The position numbers and the translations under genes were made by a program. Positions 1 to 6,565 of a stretch of 8,128 nucleotides of DNA are shown here, one piece after another. Below the pieces are notes generated by a model. That model searched no databases. It was not told where the DNA came from and saw nothing but the letters and a program-made list of their open reading frames with translations. The DNA lies in assembly GCA_002440625.1 (NCBI GenBank), contig DJUV01000136.1:1-8128 (forward strand). Direction: 5' to 3'. Source of the DNA: Rhodobacteraceae bacterium UBA6273. GTDB taxonomy: Bacteria; Pseudomonadota; Alphaproteobacteria; Rhodobacterales; Rhodobacteraceae. Each line of letters starts with the position of its first letter. Position 1 is the stretch's first letter.

Positions 1-437
1 TGACCTTCCAGGCGCTGCAGGCCTTGCGCGCAGTGATCGAGGAATATCCGGAAAGCGAATATGCCCAGTCGGCGATCCTGAAGTTCGACCTCGCCTTCGA
101 CCATCTTGCGGCGAAGGAAATGGAGATCGGGCGCTATTACCTGAAGCGCCAGCACTACGCCGCCGCGATCAACCGCTTCCGCGTGGTGGTGGAGCAGTAC
201 CAGACGACGAGCCAGACCCCCGAAGCCCTGTACCGCCTGATTGAAAGTTACCTCTCGCTAGGCTTGACCGACGAGGCGCAGACCGCCGGAGCGATCCTTG
301 GCCACAACTTCCAGTCTACGGTGTGGTATCAGGATGCCTACCAGCTCCTGACCAGGCAGGGGCTGGCGCCGGAAGCCAAGGGCGACGGCTGGCTTGCCAC
401 CGTCTACCGCCAGGTCATCAAGGGCGAATGGCTGTGA
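1..437 (+). CDS. bamD: BamD, outer membrane assembly lipoprotein (3' part only)
   Basis: BamD is a periplasmic lipoprotein of the BAM complex, which folds and inserts beta-barrel proteins into the outer membrane. Only the C-terminal part is present: the first complete codon is at position 3 and about 144 residues are visible before the TGA at 435-437. Full-length BamD is usually about 240-290 residues, so the signal peptide, lipobox cysteine and first TPR repeats lie upstream of the window. The visible part is a run of TPR-type helices. The pattern of a helix, then EYPESEYA, then a second helix is typical, and it is followed by RYYLKRQHYAAAINRF and VVEQYQTT, the most conserved stretch of the BamD/ComL family. 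A further helical pair, PEALYRLIESYLSLG, ends the repeat region. It lies 39 bp upstream of recN on the same strand, an arrangement common in alphaproteobacteria where lpxC often precedes bamD. The family call is secure. Confidence 0.95.
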   Translation, partial: TFQALQALRAVIEEYPESEYAQSAILKFDLAFDHLAAKEMEIGRYYLKRQHYAAAINRFRVVVEQYQTTSQTPEALYRLIESYLSLGLTDEAQTAGAILGHNFQSTVWYQDAYQLLTRQGLAPEAKGDGWLATVYRQVIKGEWL

Positions 438-442
438 TCGGG

Positions 443-463
443 GGATGGGCGCATCGCCCATCC
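443..463 (+). terminator. Perfect 9-bp hairpin between bamD and recN
   Basis: An inverted repeat with arms GGATGGGCG (443-451) and CGCCCATCC (455-463) and a 3-base CAT loop starts 5 bases after the bamD stop codon and ends 13 bases before the recN start. No T-run follows, so it is not a canonical Rho-independent terminator. It could be a partial terminator or attenuator, an RNA 3'-end stabiliser for the bamD message, or a structure that affects access to the recN ribosome-binding region at about 464-475. The repeat is seen directly; the role is inference. Confidence 0.4.
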
Positions 464-476
464 TGCGGGGTCGGGT

Positions 477-2120
477 GTGCTGCGCGCGCTTGAAATCCGC
501 GACATGCTGCTCATCGACCGGCTGGACCTGCGGTTCCAGCCGGGTCTCAACGTGCTGACGGGCGAGACCGGGGCGGGGAAGTCGATCCTATTGGATTGCC
601 TCGGCTTCGTCCTTGGCTGGCGCGGCCGGGCGGAGCTGGTCCGCGCCGGTGCCCAGCAAGGCGAGGTGACGGCGGTTTTCGATCTGGCCCCCGGCCATCC
701 GGCGCGGGAGGTGCTGGACGAGGCGGGGCTTGAGGCGGAAGGCGAGCTGATCCTGCGCCGGGTGAATGCCGCCGATGGCCGCAAGACTGCCTGGGTCAAC
801 GACCGGCGCACGTCGGGCGAGGTGCTGCGGGCGCTTTCGGACGTGCTGGTCGAATTGCATGGCCAGCATGACGACCGGGGGTTGCTAAACCCGCGCGGGC
901 ACCGGCAGTTGCTCGATGCCTTCGCCGGGGCCGATGTGGCCGGGGTCCGTTCGGCATGGAGCGCGGTTGCGTCGGCGCGGAAAGCCTTGGCCGAGGCCGA
1001 GGCGGCGCTGGCGGCGATGCGGGCCGAGGAAGACTACCTGCGCCATGCCACGGGCGAGTTGGATGCGCTCGACCCGAAACCGGGCGAGGAGGCGGAACTG
1101 GATGCCCGCCGCCGCCTGATGCAGGGTGCCGTGCGCATCCGGGACGATGTGGCGCGGGCGTTTCAGGCTTTGGGGCCGGAAGGCGCCGAAGGCATGATGG
1201 CCGATGCCGCGCGCTGGCTCGACGGGGCGGCGGCGAAGGCCGAGGGCGCGCTGGACGAGGCGATCGGCGCGCTTGGCCGGGCGATCACCGAACTTGGCGA
1301 GGCGGCTGAGGGGGTCGAGCGGGCGCTCGATGTTTTGAGCTTTGATCCGCGTGAGTTGGAGCGGGTCGAAGAACGCTTGTTCGCGATCCGTGGGCTGGCG
1401 CGGAAACATGACGTTCTGGCCGATGATCTGGGAGACTTTGCCGAGGGGATGCGGGTGCGTCTCGTTGCGCTGGATGGCGGGGCCGAGAATATCAAGGGCC
1501 TCAGGGCTTCGGTCGCGACGGCGGAGGCGGGCTATGACCGCGCCGCTTCTGACCTCAGCGCGCTGCGCGCCGGGGCAGCAGGGCGGCTCGACACCGCCAT
1601 CGCGGCGGAGCTGGCCCCCCTGAAGATGGAGCGGGCGCATTTTTCGACCGTCATCACGCCCGGCGAGGCGGGGCCGGAGGGGCGCGATCAGGTCGAATTC
1701 ACCGTCGCCACCAATCCCGGCGCACCTGCGGGGCCCTTGAACCGCATCGCCTCGGGCGGCGAGCTGTCGCGCTTCCTCTTGGCGCTGAAGGTCTGTCTTG
1801 CGCGGGGGCAGGCCGGGCAGACGCTGATCTTTGACGAGATCGACCGCGGTGTCGGCGGGGCGACGGCGGATGCCGTCGGGCGGCGGCTTGAGCGGCTGGC
1901 GGACGGGGCGCAGATCCTCGTCGTGACGCATTCGCCGCAGGTCGCGGCACGGGGTGCGCATCACTGGCGGGTGGAAAAGCGGGTCGCGGGCGGGATGACG
2001 ACATCGACCGTCACGGCGCTGGACGATGGGGCGCGCGTTGATGAGTTGGCGCGGATGCTGGCGGGCGAGAACGTGACGGATGCCGCGCGCGAGGCGGCGC
2101 GGGTGCTGCTGTCCGGGTAG
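477..2120 (+). CDS. recN: RecN, DNA double-strand-break repair ATPase
   Basis: RecN is a cytoplasmic SMC-like ATPase recruited early to DNA double-strand breaks, where it works with RecA in recombinational repair. The 547-residue product matches the usual family length of about 550-575. Visible motifs are: Walker A GETGAGKS at residues 29-36; the family hallmark ELHGQHDD at 126-133; charged, alanine-rich coiled-coil arms at about 160-220 and 340-380; the ABC signature ASGGELSR at 425-432; Walker B TLIFDEID at 449-456 with Asp453/Glu454; and the H-loop histidine in VVTHSP (His485). All catalytic elements are intact. The start is GTG at 477, because the N-terminus then reads MLRALEIRDMLLIDRLDL as in other RecN proteins; a G-rich stretch (467-475) sits just before it. 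It probably shares a transcript with bamD. No alphaproteobacterial LexA-type GTTC-N7-GTTC site is visible in the 39-bp gap, so any SOS control would have to act further upstream. Confidence 0.96.
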   Translation: MLRALEIRDMLLIDRLDLRFQPGLNVLTGETGAGKSILLDCLGFVLGWRGRAELVRAGAQQGEVTAVFDLAPGHPAREVLDEAGLEAEGELILRRVNAADGRKTAWVNDRRTSGEVLRALSDVLVELHGQHDDRGLLNPRGHRQLLDAFAGADVAGVRSAWSAVASARKALAEAEAALAAMRAEEDYLRHATGELDALDPKPGEEAELDARRRLMQGAVRIRDDVARAFQALGPEGAEGMMADAARWLDGAAAKAEGALDEAIGALGRAITELGEAAEGVERALDVLSFDPRELERVEERLFAIRGLARKHDVLADDLGDFAEGMRVRLVALDGGAENIKGLRASVATAEAGYDRAASDLSALRAGAAGRLDTAIAAELAPLKMERAHFSTVITPGEAGPEGRDQVEFTVATNPGAPAGPLNRIASGGELSRFLLALKVCLARGQAGQTLIFDEIDRGVGGATADAVGRRLERLADGAQILVVTHSPQVAARGAHHWRVEKRVAGGMTTSTVTALDDGARVDELARMLAGENVTDAAREAARVLLSG

Positions 2121-2171
2121 GGCGTCGCCCGGCGCCAGCCTTGCGCGCCAAGCATGGCGGCTGCCCCCTTA

Positions 2172-2188
2172 CGGCGGTTGTGCCGCCG
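2172..2188 (+). terminator. 6-bp GC hairpin in the recN / small-gene spacer
   Basis: Arms CGGCGG (2172-2177) and CCGCCG (2183-2188) flank a 5-base TTGTG loop in the 124-bp spacer (2121-2244) after recN. There is no T-run directly after it, so termination of the recN message here is possible but weakly supported. A smaller repeat, GGGC-GTC-GCCC, overlaps the recN stop codon at 2120-2130. No convincing promoter for the following small gene was found in the spacer; a very weak match (TTGTGC at 2178, TACCCT at 2201, 17 bp apart) scores only about half of consensus in each box. Confidence 0.25.
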
Positions 2189-2244
2189 CTGTGGGCTGCT
2201 TACCCTCTATGGCAGGGAGGCTGAACCAACGGAGTTTGGCCAAT

Positions 2245-2406
2245 ATGACCATCTTTTCCAACCTTTTCAGAGTATTCAAAGTGCCGTCCGACGCCGAGCG
2301 GGAACGCAGCTATCTGGACGGCGCGAGCGATCTGCTTGATCTGGAACACCGCCAGCGCGAGATCGACCGCGGCCGCCTGCGCCCGCGCGAGCTACGCTAC
2401 TACTGA
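2245..2406 (+). CDS. Small DUF3563-like protein (53 aa)
   Basis: This short gene encodes 53 residues starting MTIFSNLFRVFKVPSD and ending RPRELRYY. The core SYLDGASDLLDLEHRQREIDR resembles the DUF3563 family pattern as I recall it: YL, a short gap, S-x-DL-x-DLE-x-R-x-RE-x-DR. That family consists of short proteins of unknown function. The N-terminal half is a short amphipathic hydrophobic segment (IFSNLFRVF), too short to span a membrane. The rest is highly charged and probably helical. The ATG at 2245 is chosen because GGAG at 2231-2234 lies 10 bases upstream; the open frame extends further upstream, but that part has no family similarity and runs back into recN. It follows recN on the same strand after 124 bp and converges on the NTF2-like gene with an 8-bp gap. 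Function is unknown. I am fairly sure it is a real gene and moderately sure of the family. Confidence 0.68.
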   Translation: MTIFSNLFRVFKVPSDAERERSYLDGASDLLDLEHRQREIDRGRLRPRELRYY

Positions 2407-2414
2407 TCGGCCAC

Positions 2415-2804
2415 TTACGCCTCTGCGGTGAATTGCGCCGCAGCGACGGACCAGCCGCCCGGCCCCTCGACCAGCACCGCTGACAGGATCGCGCCGACAC
2501 GACCGGCATCGCTGCCGTCGGGGTTGAGGATGCCGGAGAGGACGAAGCGCTGCATGACCTGCGTGACACCGGGGGCGAGATCGCGGAGCTTCGCCTTGCC
2601 GGTGACGAGCTTGGCGCGCTGGAAGGCGCCGGCCAGCTCGCTCGCAAAGGTCTCGGCGATCTCTTTCCGGCCTTCGGCCCAATGGCCGGTCAGCGACAGA
2701 AGGTCGGCATCCGCTGCGAAAAGCGCGGCGATCACTTTGGCGTCGCGCACCGCCCAGGCGGCGGCGAAGGCGCGGGGCAATTGCTCGGGGGCGGCAACGG
2801 TCAC
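2415..2804 (-). CDS. NTF2/SnoaL-like fold protein (SgcJ/EcaC or DUF4440-type)
   Basis: This 129-residue protein has the pattern of the small cone-shaped NTF2-like superfamily. It has an N-terminal helix with AFAAAWAVRDAKVIAALFAADADLLSLTG (about 12-40), then GHWAEGRKEIAETFASEL (40-57), then alternating beta strands ending in GGWSVAAAQFTAEA. Family members are enzymes (ketosteroid isomerase, SnoaL cyclases) or ligand-binding proteins; nothing here identifies a substrate. No signal peptide or membrane segment is seen. The start is GTG at 2802-2804: its bases overlap the TGA stop of the upstream dehydrogenase (GTGA), and GGAGG at 2812-2816 lies 7 bases before it. The reading frame is open further upstream, but that extension lies entirely within the dehydrogenase coding region and is unrelated to the fold. 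Translational coupling to the dehydrogenase is likely, which suggests a shared pathway, but the role is unknown. Confidence 0.8.
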   Translation of the reverse strand: MTVAAPEQLPRAFAAAWAVRDAKVIAALFAADADLLSLTGHWAEGRKEIAETFASELAGAFQRAKLVTGKAKLRDLAPGVTQVMQRFVLSGILNPDGSDAGRVGAILSAVLVEGPGGWSVAAAQFTAEA

Positions 2805-4192
2805 TGTGACACCTCCGTCATGTTCTCGGGCACCACCTTGCCGGGGTTGAGAATGCCGTCGGGGTCGAGCGCGCGCTTGATCCGCGCCATCACCTCCCAA
2901 GCTTGCCCATGTTCCATCGCCATCAGATCCTTCTTGCCCATTCCGACCCCATGTTCGCCCGTCATTGTTCCGCCGAGCCTTATGGCCCGCTCCGCCATGC
3001 GGCGGGCGAGCGCCTTGGCGGTTTTGAGTTCATCCGCATTGTCCCGCTCGATCAGCAGGATCGCGTGGAAATTGCCGTCGCCGACATGGCCGAGGATCGG
3101 GCCGGGAAGCCCCGAGGCCGCGATGTCGGCGCGGGTTTCGCTGACCGCCTCGGCAAGGCGCGAGATCGGCACGCAAAGGTCGGTCACAAGGCCCATGGCA
3201 CCCGGGCGCGAGGCGATGCAGGCGGGATAGGCGCCATGCCGCATCCGCCAGAGCCTGCCCCTCGCCTCGGGCGTCGTGGCCCAGTCGAAATGCGCGCCGC
3301 CCATGTCCGCCACGACCTCGCCGAAACGCCGGGCATCCTCGGCGGCGGAGGTGGCTGAGCCGTGGAATTCGACCATCAGATGCGGCTTTTCGGGAAGCGC
3401 GGTGCCATTTGCCGCGTTGAAGATCGCGGCGACCGCCTCGTCCACGAACTCGATCCGCGCCATCGGGATGCCCATCTGGATCGTCGCGATAACGGTATCG
3501 ACGGCAGCGGCGAAATCGTCGAAGGCGCAGACGGCGGCAGTTACCGCCTCGGGCTGGCCATGAAGCTTCAGCGTCAGTTCGGTGATGATGCCAAGCGTGC
3601 CTTCGGAGCCAACAAAAAGCCCGGTCAGATCATAGCCGGCGGAGGATTTCCGTGCCCCCGATCCGGTGCGGATCACGCGGCCATCGGCCAGGACAACCTC
3701 AAGCGCCATGACGTTGTCGCGCATCGTGCCGTAGCGGACGGCGGTGGTGCCGGAGGCGCGGGTTGCGGCCATGCCGCCGAGGGAGGCATTGGCGCCGGGG
3801 TCGATAGGGAACATGAGGCCGGTGGCGCGGAGATCGGTGTTCAGCGCCTCGCGCGTCAGCCCTGGCTGGGCCACGGCCTGCATGTCCTCGGCCCGGACGG
3901 CGAGCACCCGGTTCATGCGGGAAAGGTCAAGCGAGATGCCGCCCCGGACCGCCAGCGCATGGCCTTCAAGCGAGGTGCCGGTGCCCCATGGGGTGACCGG
4001 GCAATGGTGGCGGGCAGAGATGGCGACGATGGCGCTGACTTCCTCGGTCGTCTCAGGATAGGCCACGGCATCGGGCGGGGTCGGCGGGAACCACGCCTCG
4101 CTCTGGCCATGGGCGGCGAGGTCGGCGCCAGACAGGATCAGCCGGTCGCCGAGAAACGTCTGGAGTTCGGCAAGCGCCGCGTCATGGGCCAT
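2801..4192 (-). CDS. FAD-binding D-lactate dehydrogenase (cytochrome)-type oxidoreductase
   Basis: This 463-residue flavoprotein belongs to the VAO/PCMH superfamily, close in layout to the D-lactate dehydrogenase (cytochrome) LDHD/Dld group and to glycolate oxidase GlcD. Members oxidise a D-2-hydroxy acid to the 2-oxo acid and pass electrons to cytochrome c, an electron-transfer flavoprotein or quinone. The FAD domain covers about residues 40-215, with PWGTGTSLEGHA (68-79), DPGANASLGGMAATRASG (131-148) and GSEGTLGIITELTLKL (195-210). The C-terminal substrate domain has RLWRMRHGAYPA (313-324), TDLCVPISRL (337-346), the metal/substrate motif GHVGDGNFH (368-376), GEHGVGMGK (412-420) and the family ending DPDGILNPGKV. 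The exact hydroxy-acid substrate cannot be read from sequence. The start is ATG at 4192, with GGAGG at 4198-4202 five bases upstream. No signal peptide is seen, so it is cytoplasmic or peripheral at the inner membrane. Its stop codon overlaps the start of the NTF2-like gene. Confidence 0.87.
   Translation of the reverse strand: MAHDAALAELQTFLGDRLILSGADLAAHGQSEAWFPPTPPDAVAYPETTEEVSAIVAISARHHCPVTPWGTGTSLEGHALAVRGGISLDLSRMNRVLAVRAEDMQAVAQPGLTREALNTDLRATGLMFPIDPGANASLGGMAATRASGTTAVRYGTMRDNVMALEVVLADGRVIRTGSGARKSSAGYDLTGLFVGSEGTLGIITELTLKLHGQPEAVTAAVCAFDDFAAAVDTVIATIQMGIPMARIEFVDEAVAAIFNAANGTALPEKPHLMVEFHGSATSAAEDARRFGEVVADMGGAHFDWATTPEARGRLWRMRHGAYPACIASRPGAMGLVTDLCVPISRLAEAVSETRADIAASGLPGPILGHVGDGNFHAILLIERDNADELKTAKALARRMAERAIRLGGTMTGEHGVGMGKKDLMAMEHGQAWEVMARIKRALDPDGILNPGKVVPENMTEVSQ
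2812..2816 (-). promoter_or_regulatory. Ribosome-binding site of the NTF2-like gene
   Basis: GGAGG on the - strand (2816 to 2812), 7 bases before the GTG at 2804, lies inside the last codons of the dehydrogenase gene. It fixes the start of the downstream gene at the GTG that overlaps the upstream TGA, rather than at any earlier in-frame position. Confidence 0.65.
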
Positions 4193-4256
4193 GGAATCCT
4201 CCGGGCGGCAGGAGCCGCGACCCTAGGCGAAGCGGGCGGGGGGCGAAAGGGCGGCG

Positions 4257-4281
4257 CGGCAGCGCTTGCGGAAATCTGCCG
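4257..4281 (-). terminator. Possible hairpin just after the DUF427 gene
   Basis: On the - strand the base after the DUF427 stop codon begins an inverted repeat, CGGCAG (4281-4276) and CTGCCG (4262-4257), with a 13-base loop that can pair further internally. The downstream sequence is GC-rich with a single CCCTTT rather than a T-run. It could separate the DUF427 transcript from the dehydrogenase gene 89 bp downstream, but the case is weak. No good promoter match was seen in the same 4193-4281 spacer, so read-through into the dehydrogenase gene remains possible. Confidence 0.25.
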
Positions 4282-4623
4282 TCAGATACGCTCTACCGTC
4301 GCCTTGTCGGGGTAGAAGGCGAGATGCCCGGCGATGGCCTGGGCCGCCGGGATCGGGGCCGGATAGCTCCATGCCGCGTCATGGATCGGACCACTTTTCG
4401 CGGCGATTGTGAAATACTCCGCAGCACCCTTGTGGGGGCAGGTGGAGGTGCGCGCGCTTTGGTCGAGAAGCGCCATCGCGATATCCTCGCGCGGGAAGTA
4501 GATCACCGGCGGGTAGGTCCCTTCGGTCAGCTCAAGGGCGCGGGTGGTCTCTGCGATGATGGCACCGCCGGCGCGGACGGTCCAGGTGCCTTCGGCGGGA
4601 CGGATGCGGATGTGGTCGGCCAT
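4282..4623 (-). CDS. DUF427 domain protein
   Basis: This 113-residue protein is a full-length single-domain member of DUF427, a small mostly-beta cytoplasmic fold of unknown function. Diagnostic segments are: TWTVRAGGAIIAETTRALEL near the N-terminus (13-32); PPVIYFPREDIAMALL (38-53); the conserved Cys motif TSTCPHKGAAEY (59-70, Cys62 and His64); and AAWSYPAPIPAAQAIAGHLAFYPDK (83-107). The conserved Cys and the W-S-Y-P stretch suggest a binding or catalytic pocket, but no reaction is established as far as I know. The start is ATG at 4623 because GGAG at 4630-4633 sits 6 bases upstream and the protein then begins as the family does; an earlier in-frame ATG at 4704 would overlap the aminopeptidase gene and add an unrelated basic tail. 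It lies 37 bp downstream of the aminopeptidase gene on the same strand, so the two probably share a transcript. Confidence 0.9.
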   Translation of the reverse strand: MADHIRIRPAEGTWTVRAGGAIIAETTRALELTEGTYPPVIYFPREDIAMALLDQSARTSTCPHKGAAEYFTIAAKSGPIHDAAWSYPAPIPAAQAIAGHLAFYPDKATVERI

Positions 4624-4660
4624 TGGCGTCTCCTTCGCGGGGGCGGTCGATACCGGTCTA

Positions 4661-6469
4661 TCAGAGCGGGGCGGTCGCGGCCACCAGCCATGCCCTCGCG
4701 TCATCCGATACGCGCGGGGAGATCAGGTCGAAGACCCAGGCGTGGTAGCCATCAAGCCAGTTGCGCTCGCCTGCGGAGAGTGCCCCGGCGTCGATCAGTC
4801 GGCGGTCGATCGGCACCCAGGTCAGCGTCTCGAACGACAGCATATTGCGGTGCGCATCGCCGCCGGGCACCTCGGGGGCTTCGCGCACCAGTACGAGGTT
4901 TTCGATGCGGATGCCGAAGGCACCCTCGCGGTAATAGCCCGGTTCGTTCGACAGGATCATGCCGGGTTCAAGCGGCACGTCCGAGACGCGGCTGAGCCGT
5001 TGCGGGCCTTCATGGACCGACAGGTAGCAGCCGACGCCGTGGCCGGTGCCGTGGTCATAATCCTGCCCGGCGAGCCAGAGGGGATAGCGGGCGACGCTGT
5101 CGAGATGGCCGCCGGTCACGCCCTTGGGCCAGCGGAGACGCGACACCGCGATCATGCCTTGCAACACGCGGGTGAAGGCGGCTTTCGCTTCCGCGTTCAC
5201 CGGGCCGACCGAGACGGTGCGGGTGATGTCAGTGGTGCCGTCCTGATACTGGCCGCCGGAATCTATGACCACGATCTCACCGGACCTGACGGGGCGGTTC
5301 GTGTCGCGCGTCACCCGGTAATGGATCACCGCGCCATGCGGGCCGGCGCCGCAGATCGTCTCGAAGCTGATCTCCTTCAAGGCATTGGTGGCGCGGCGGA
5401 AGCCTTCCAGCTTTTCGACCACGTCGATTTCCGTCAGCCCGCCCTTCGGCGCCTCGGCATCGAACCAGGCGAGAAATTCGACCATGGCTGCGGCGTCCCT
5501 GAGATGGGCCGTGCGCATTCCTTCGATCTCGGCCGGGTTCTTGCGGGCCTTGGGCATAAGGCAGGGATCAGCGCCGGGGGCGCAGGCGATGCCGGCTTCG
5601 GTCAGTTCGCGGGTGACTTGCAGCGGTGCGGTGGCCGGGTCGACCCGGACAGGGCCGTGGAGGGTGCGGAGCGCGGGGGCGAAGGCCAGGGGCGGGCGGA
5701 TGGTGACATCGGCGCCGAGATGGGCGCGGACTTCGTCCGAGAGCTTTTCCTGCGCGATGAACAGCGTGACCTTGCCGGTGTCATGGAGGATCGCGAAGGC
5801 TTGGACGACCGGGTTCCGCTCTATATCCGAGCCGCGGATGTTGAGGATCCACGAGATGGAATCGGGCAGCGTCAGGATCGCTGCCGTCTGCCCGGCAGAA
5901 CGGAGTTCGGCGGCGAGACGGGCGCATTTGCTGGCGGCGGTTTCGCCTGCGAATTCAAGAGGCTGGATGCTGACCGGCCCGGCGGGCGCGGCGGGGCGGT
6001 CGGTCCAGATCCGGTCGACGGGGTTTTCCTCGGGCGAAAGCGTGATGCCGGAGCCACGGAGCGTCACCTCCATATCGCCGATTTCCTTGGCGGTGTGGAG
6101 CCAGGGATCGAAGCCGACGCGGCCGCCGTCGGGCAGTTGCGCCTTCAGCCAGTCGGCGGGCTTCGTCTCGGGCCAATGGACCGGGGTGTAGGCGGCGAGG
6201 TCGACCTCCTCCTTCACCTGGGTCCGGTAGCGCCCGTCGATGAAGACCCCGGCGACGGCGGGAAGGACAATGGCAAACCCCGCCGAGCCGGTGAAACCGG
6301 TCAGCCAGCCGAGCCGCTGGTCGGCGGGGGCGACATATTCGCCCTGATGGGCGTCGGCGCGGGGCACGATGAAGCCGTCGAGACCGGCCTTCGCCAGTTC
6401 CGCGCGAAGCTCCGCGAGACGCGGCGGCCCTTGGTCGGGGCGGGTCTCGGATTCAAAGGTCTGGAACAT
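4661..6469 (-). CDS. pepP: Xaa-Pro aminopeptidase P, long form (peptidase M24)
   Basis: This is a two-metal metallopeptidase that removes N-terminal residues preceding proline. The 602 residues match the long, three-domain aminopeptidase P form (about 600 residues, as in eukaryotic XPNPEP1) rather than the roughly 440-residue E. coli PepP. Two creatinase-like N-terminal domains cover about 17-150 (LDGFIVPRADAHQGEY, LTGFTGSAGFA, FIDGRYRTQ) and about 165-310. The pita-bread catalytic domain covers about 318-540, followed by a short C-terminal region ending in AWVFDLISP. All expected metal ligands are visible: Asp403 (VIDSGGQY), Asp414 (TTDITRT), His477 (HGTGHGVG), Glu509 (SNEPGYY) and Glu523 (GIRIENL). 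The likely catalytic histidines His383, His473 and His486 are also present. The start is ATG at 6469, following GGGGGCGAG. An in-frame ATG at 6502 would add 11 residues and leave almost no leader after the candidate promoter. No signal peptide is visible; it is probably cytoplasmic, with a role in peptide turnover. Confidence 0.93.
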   Translation of the reverse strand: MFQTFESETRPDQGPPRLAELRAELAKAGLDGFIVPRADAHQGEYVAPADQRLGWLTGFTGSAGFAIVLPAVAGVFIDGRYRTQVKEEVDLAAYTPVHWPETKPADWLKAQLPDGGRVGFDPWLHTAKEIGDMEVTLRGSGITLSPEENPVDRIWTDRPAAPAGPVSIQPLEFAGETAASKCARLAAELRSAGQTAAILTLPDSISWILNIRGSDIERNPVVQAFAILHDTGKVTLFIAQEKLSDEVRAHLGADVTIRPPLAFAPALRTLHGPVRVDPATAPLQVTRELTEAGIACAPGADPCLMPKARKNPAEIEGMRTAHLRDAAAMVEFLAWFDAEAPKGGLTEIDVVEKLEGFRRATNALKEISFETICGAGPHGAVIHYRVTRDTNRPVRSGEIVVIDSGGQYQDGTTDITRTVSVGPVNAEAKAAFTRVLQGMIAVSRLRWPKGVTGGHLDSVARYPLWLAGQDYDHGTGHGVGCYLSVHEGPQRLSRVSDVPLEPGMILSNEPGYYREGAFGIRIENLVLVREAPEVPGGDAHRNMLSFETLTWVPIDRRLIDAGALSAGERNWLDGYHAWVFDLISPRVSDDARAWLVAATAPL

Positions 6470-6512
6470 CTCGCCCCCGGTTGAGTAGCCCTGACGGGCC
6501 ATGGCTCGGGCG

Positions 6513-6541
6513 AACCTAGCCTGCGCGCCGGACCTGTCCAA
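6513..6541 (-). promoter_or_regulatory. Candidate sigma-70 promoter for the aminopeptidase gene
   Basis: Reading the - strand, TTGGAC (6541-6536) and TAGGTT (6518-6513) are separated by exactly 17 bp. Each box matches three of six E. coli consensus bases; TTG followed by a purine and C is acceptable for alphaproteobacterial housekeeping promoters. Transcription would begin near 6506, giving a leader of about 37 bases to the ATG at 6469. This fits the chosen start and makes the ATG at 6502 unlikely. It lies in the 96-bp gap after the membrane-protein gene. Confidence 0.35.
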
Positions 6542-6565
6542 GCCGAAAGCGACCCGTGCTGCCGG

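Noticed and set aside
1371..1382. GAAC-GCTT-GTTC, resembling the Gram-positive LexA (Cheo) box
   Set aside because: It lies deep inside the recN coding sequence, and alphaproteobacterial LexA recognises a direct GTTC-N7-GTTC repeat instead. Eight fixed bases are not rare enough in 8 kb to be meaningful here.
885..1964. A 359-codon open frame on the - strand inside recN
   Set aside because: The translation is Arg/Pro-rich without recognisable motifs, and the + strand encodes an intact RecN with all ATPase motifs. It is a GC-rich shadow frame.
2953..2970. Two GTTC words on the + strand, checked as a possible LexA direct repeat
   Set aside because: The gap between them is 10 bases, not 7, and they are inside the dehydrogenase coding region.
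3362..4315. A 317-codon open frame on the + strand opposite the FAD oxidoreductase
   Set aside because: The frame is Gly/Ala/Arg-rich with no domain signal and lies opposite a clear full-length flavoenzyme.
4544..6484. A 646-codon open frame on the + strand, antisense to the aminopeptidase and DUF427 genes
   Set aside because: It is a mirror of the G/C-ending codon bias of the real - strand gene. Its translation is rich in Gly, Arg, Ala and Asp in low-order arrangement, with no family motifs, while the opposite strand carries a complete M24 peptidase with every metal ligand.
6498..6505. GCCATGGC palindrome near the aminopeptidase start
   Set aside because: An 8-bp GC-rich self-complementary word is expected by chance in this composition, and it has no spacer or flanking symmetry suggesting an operator.
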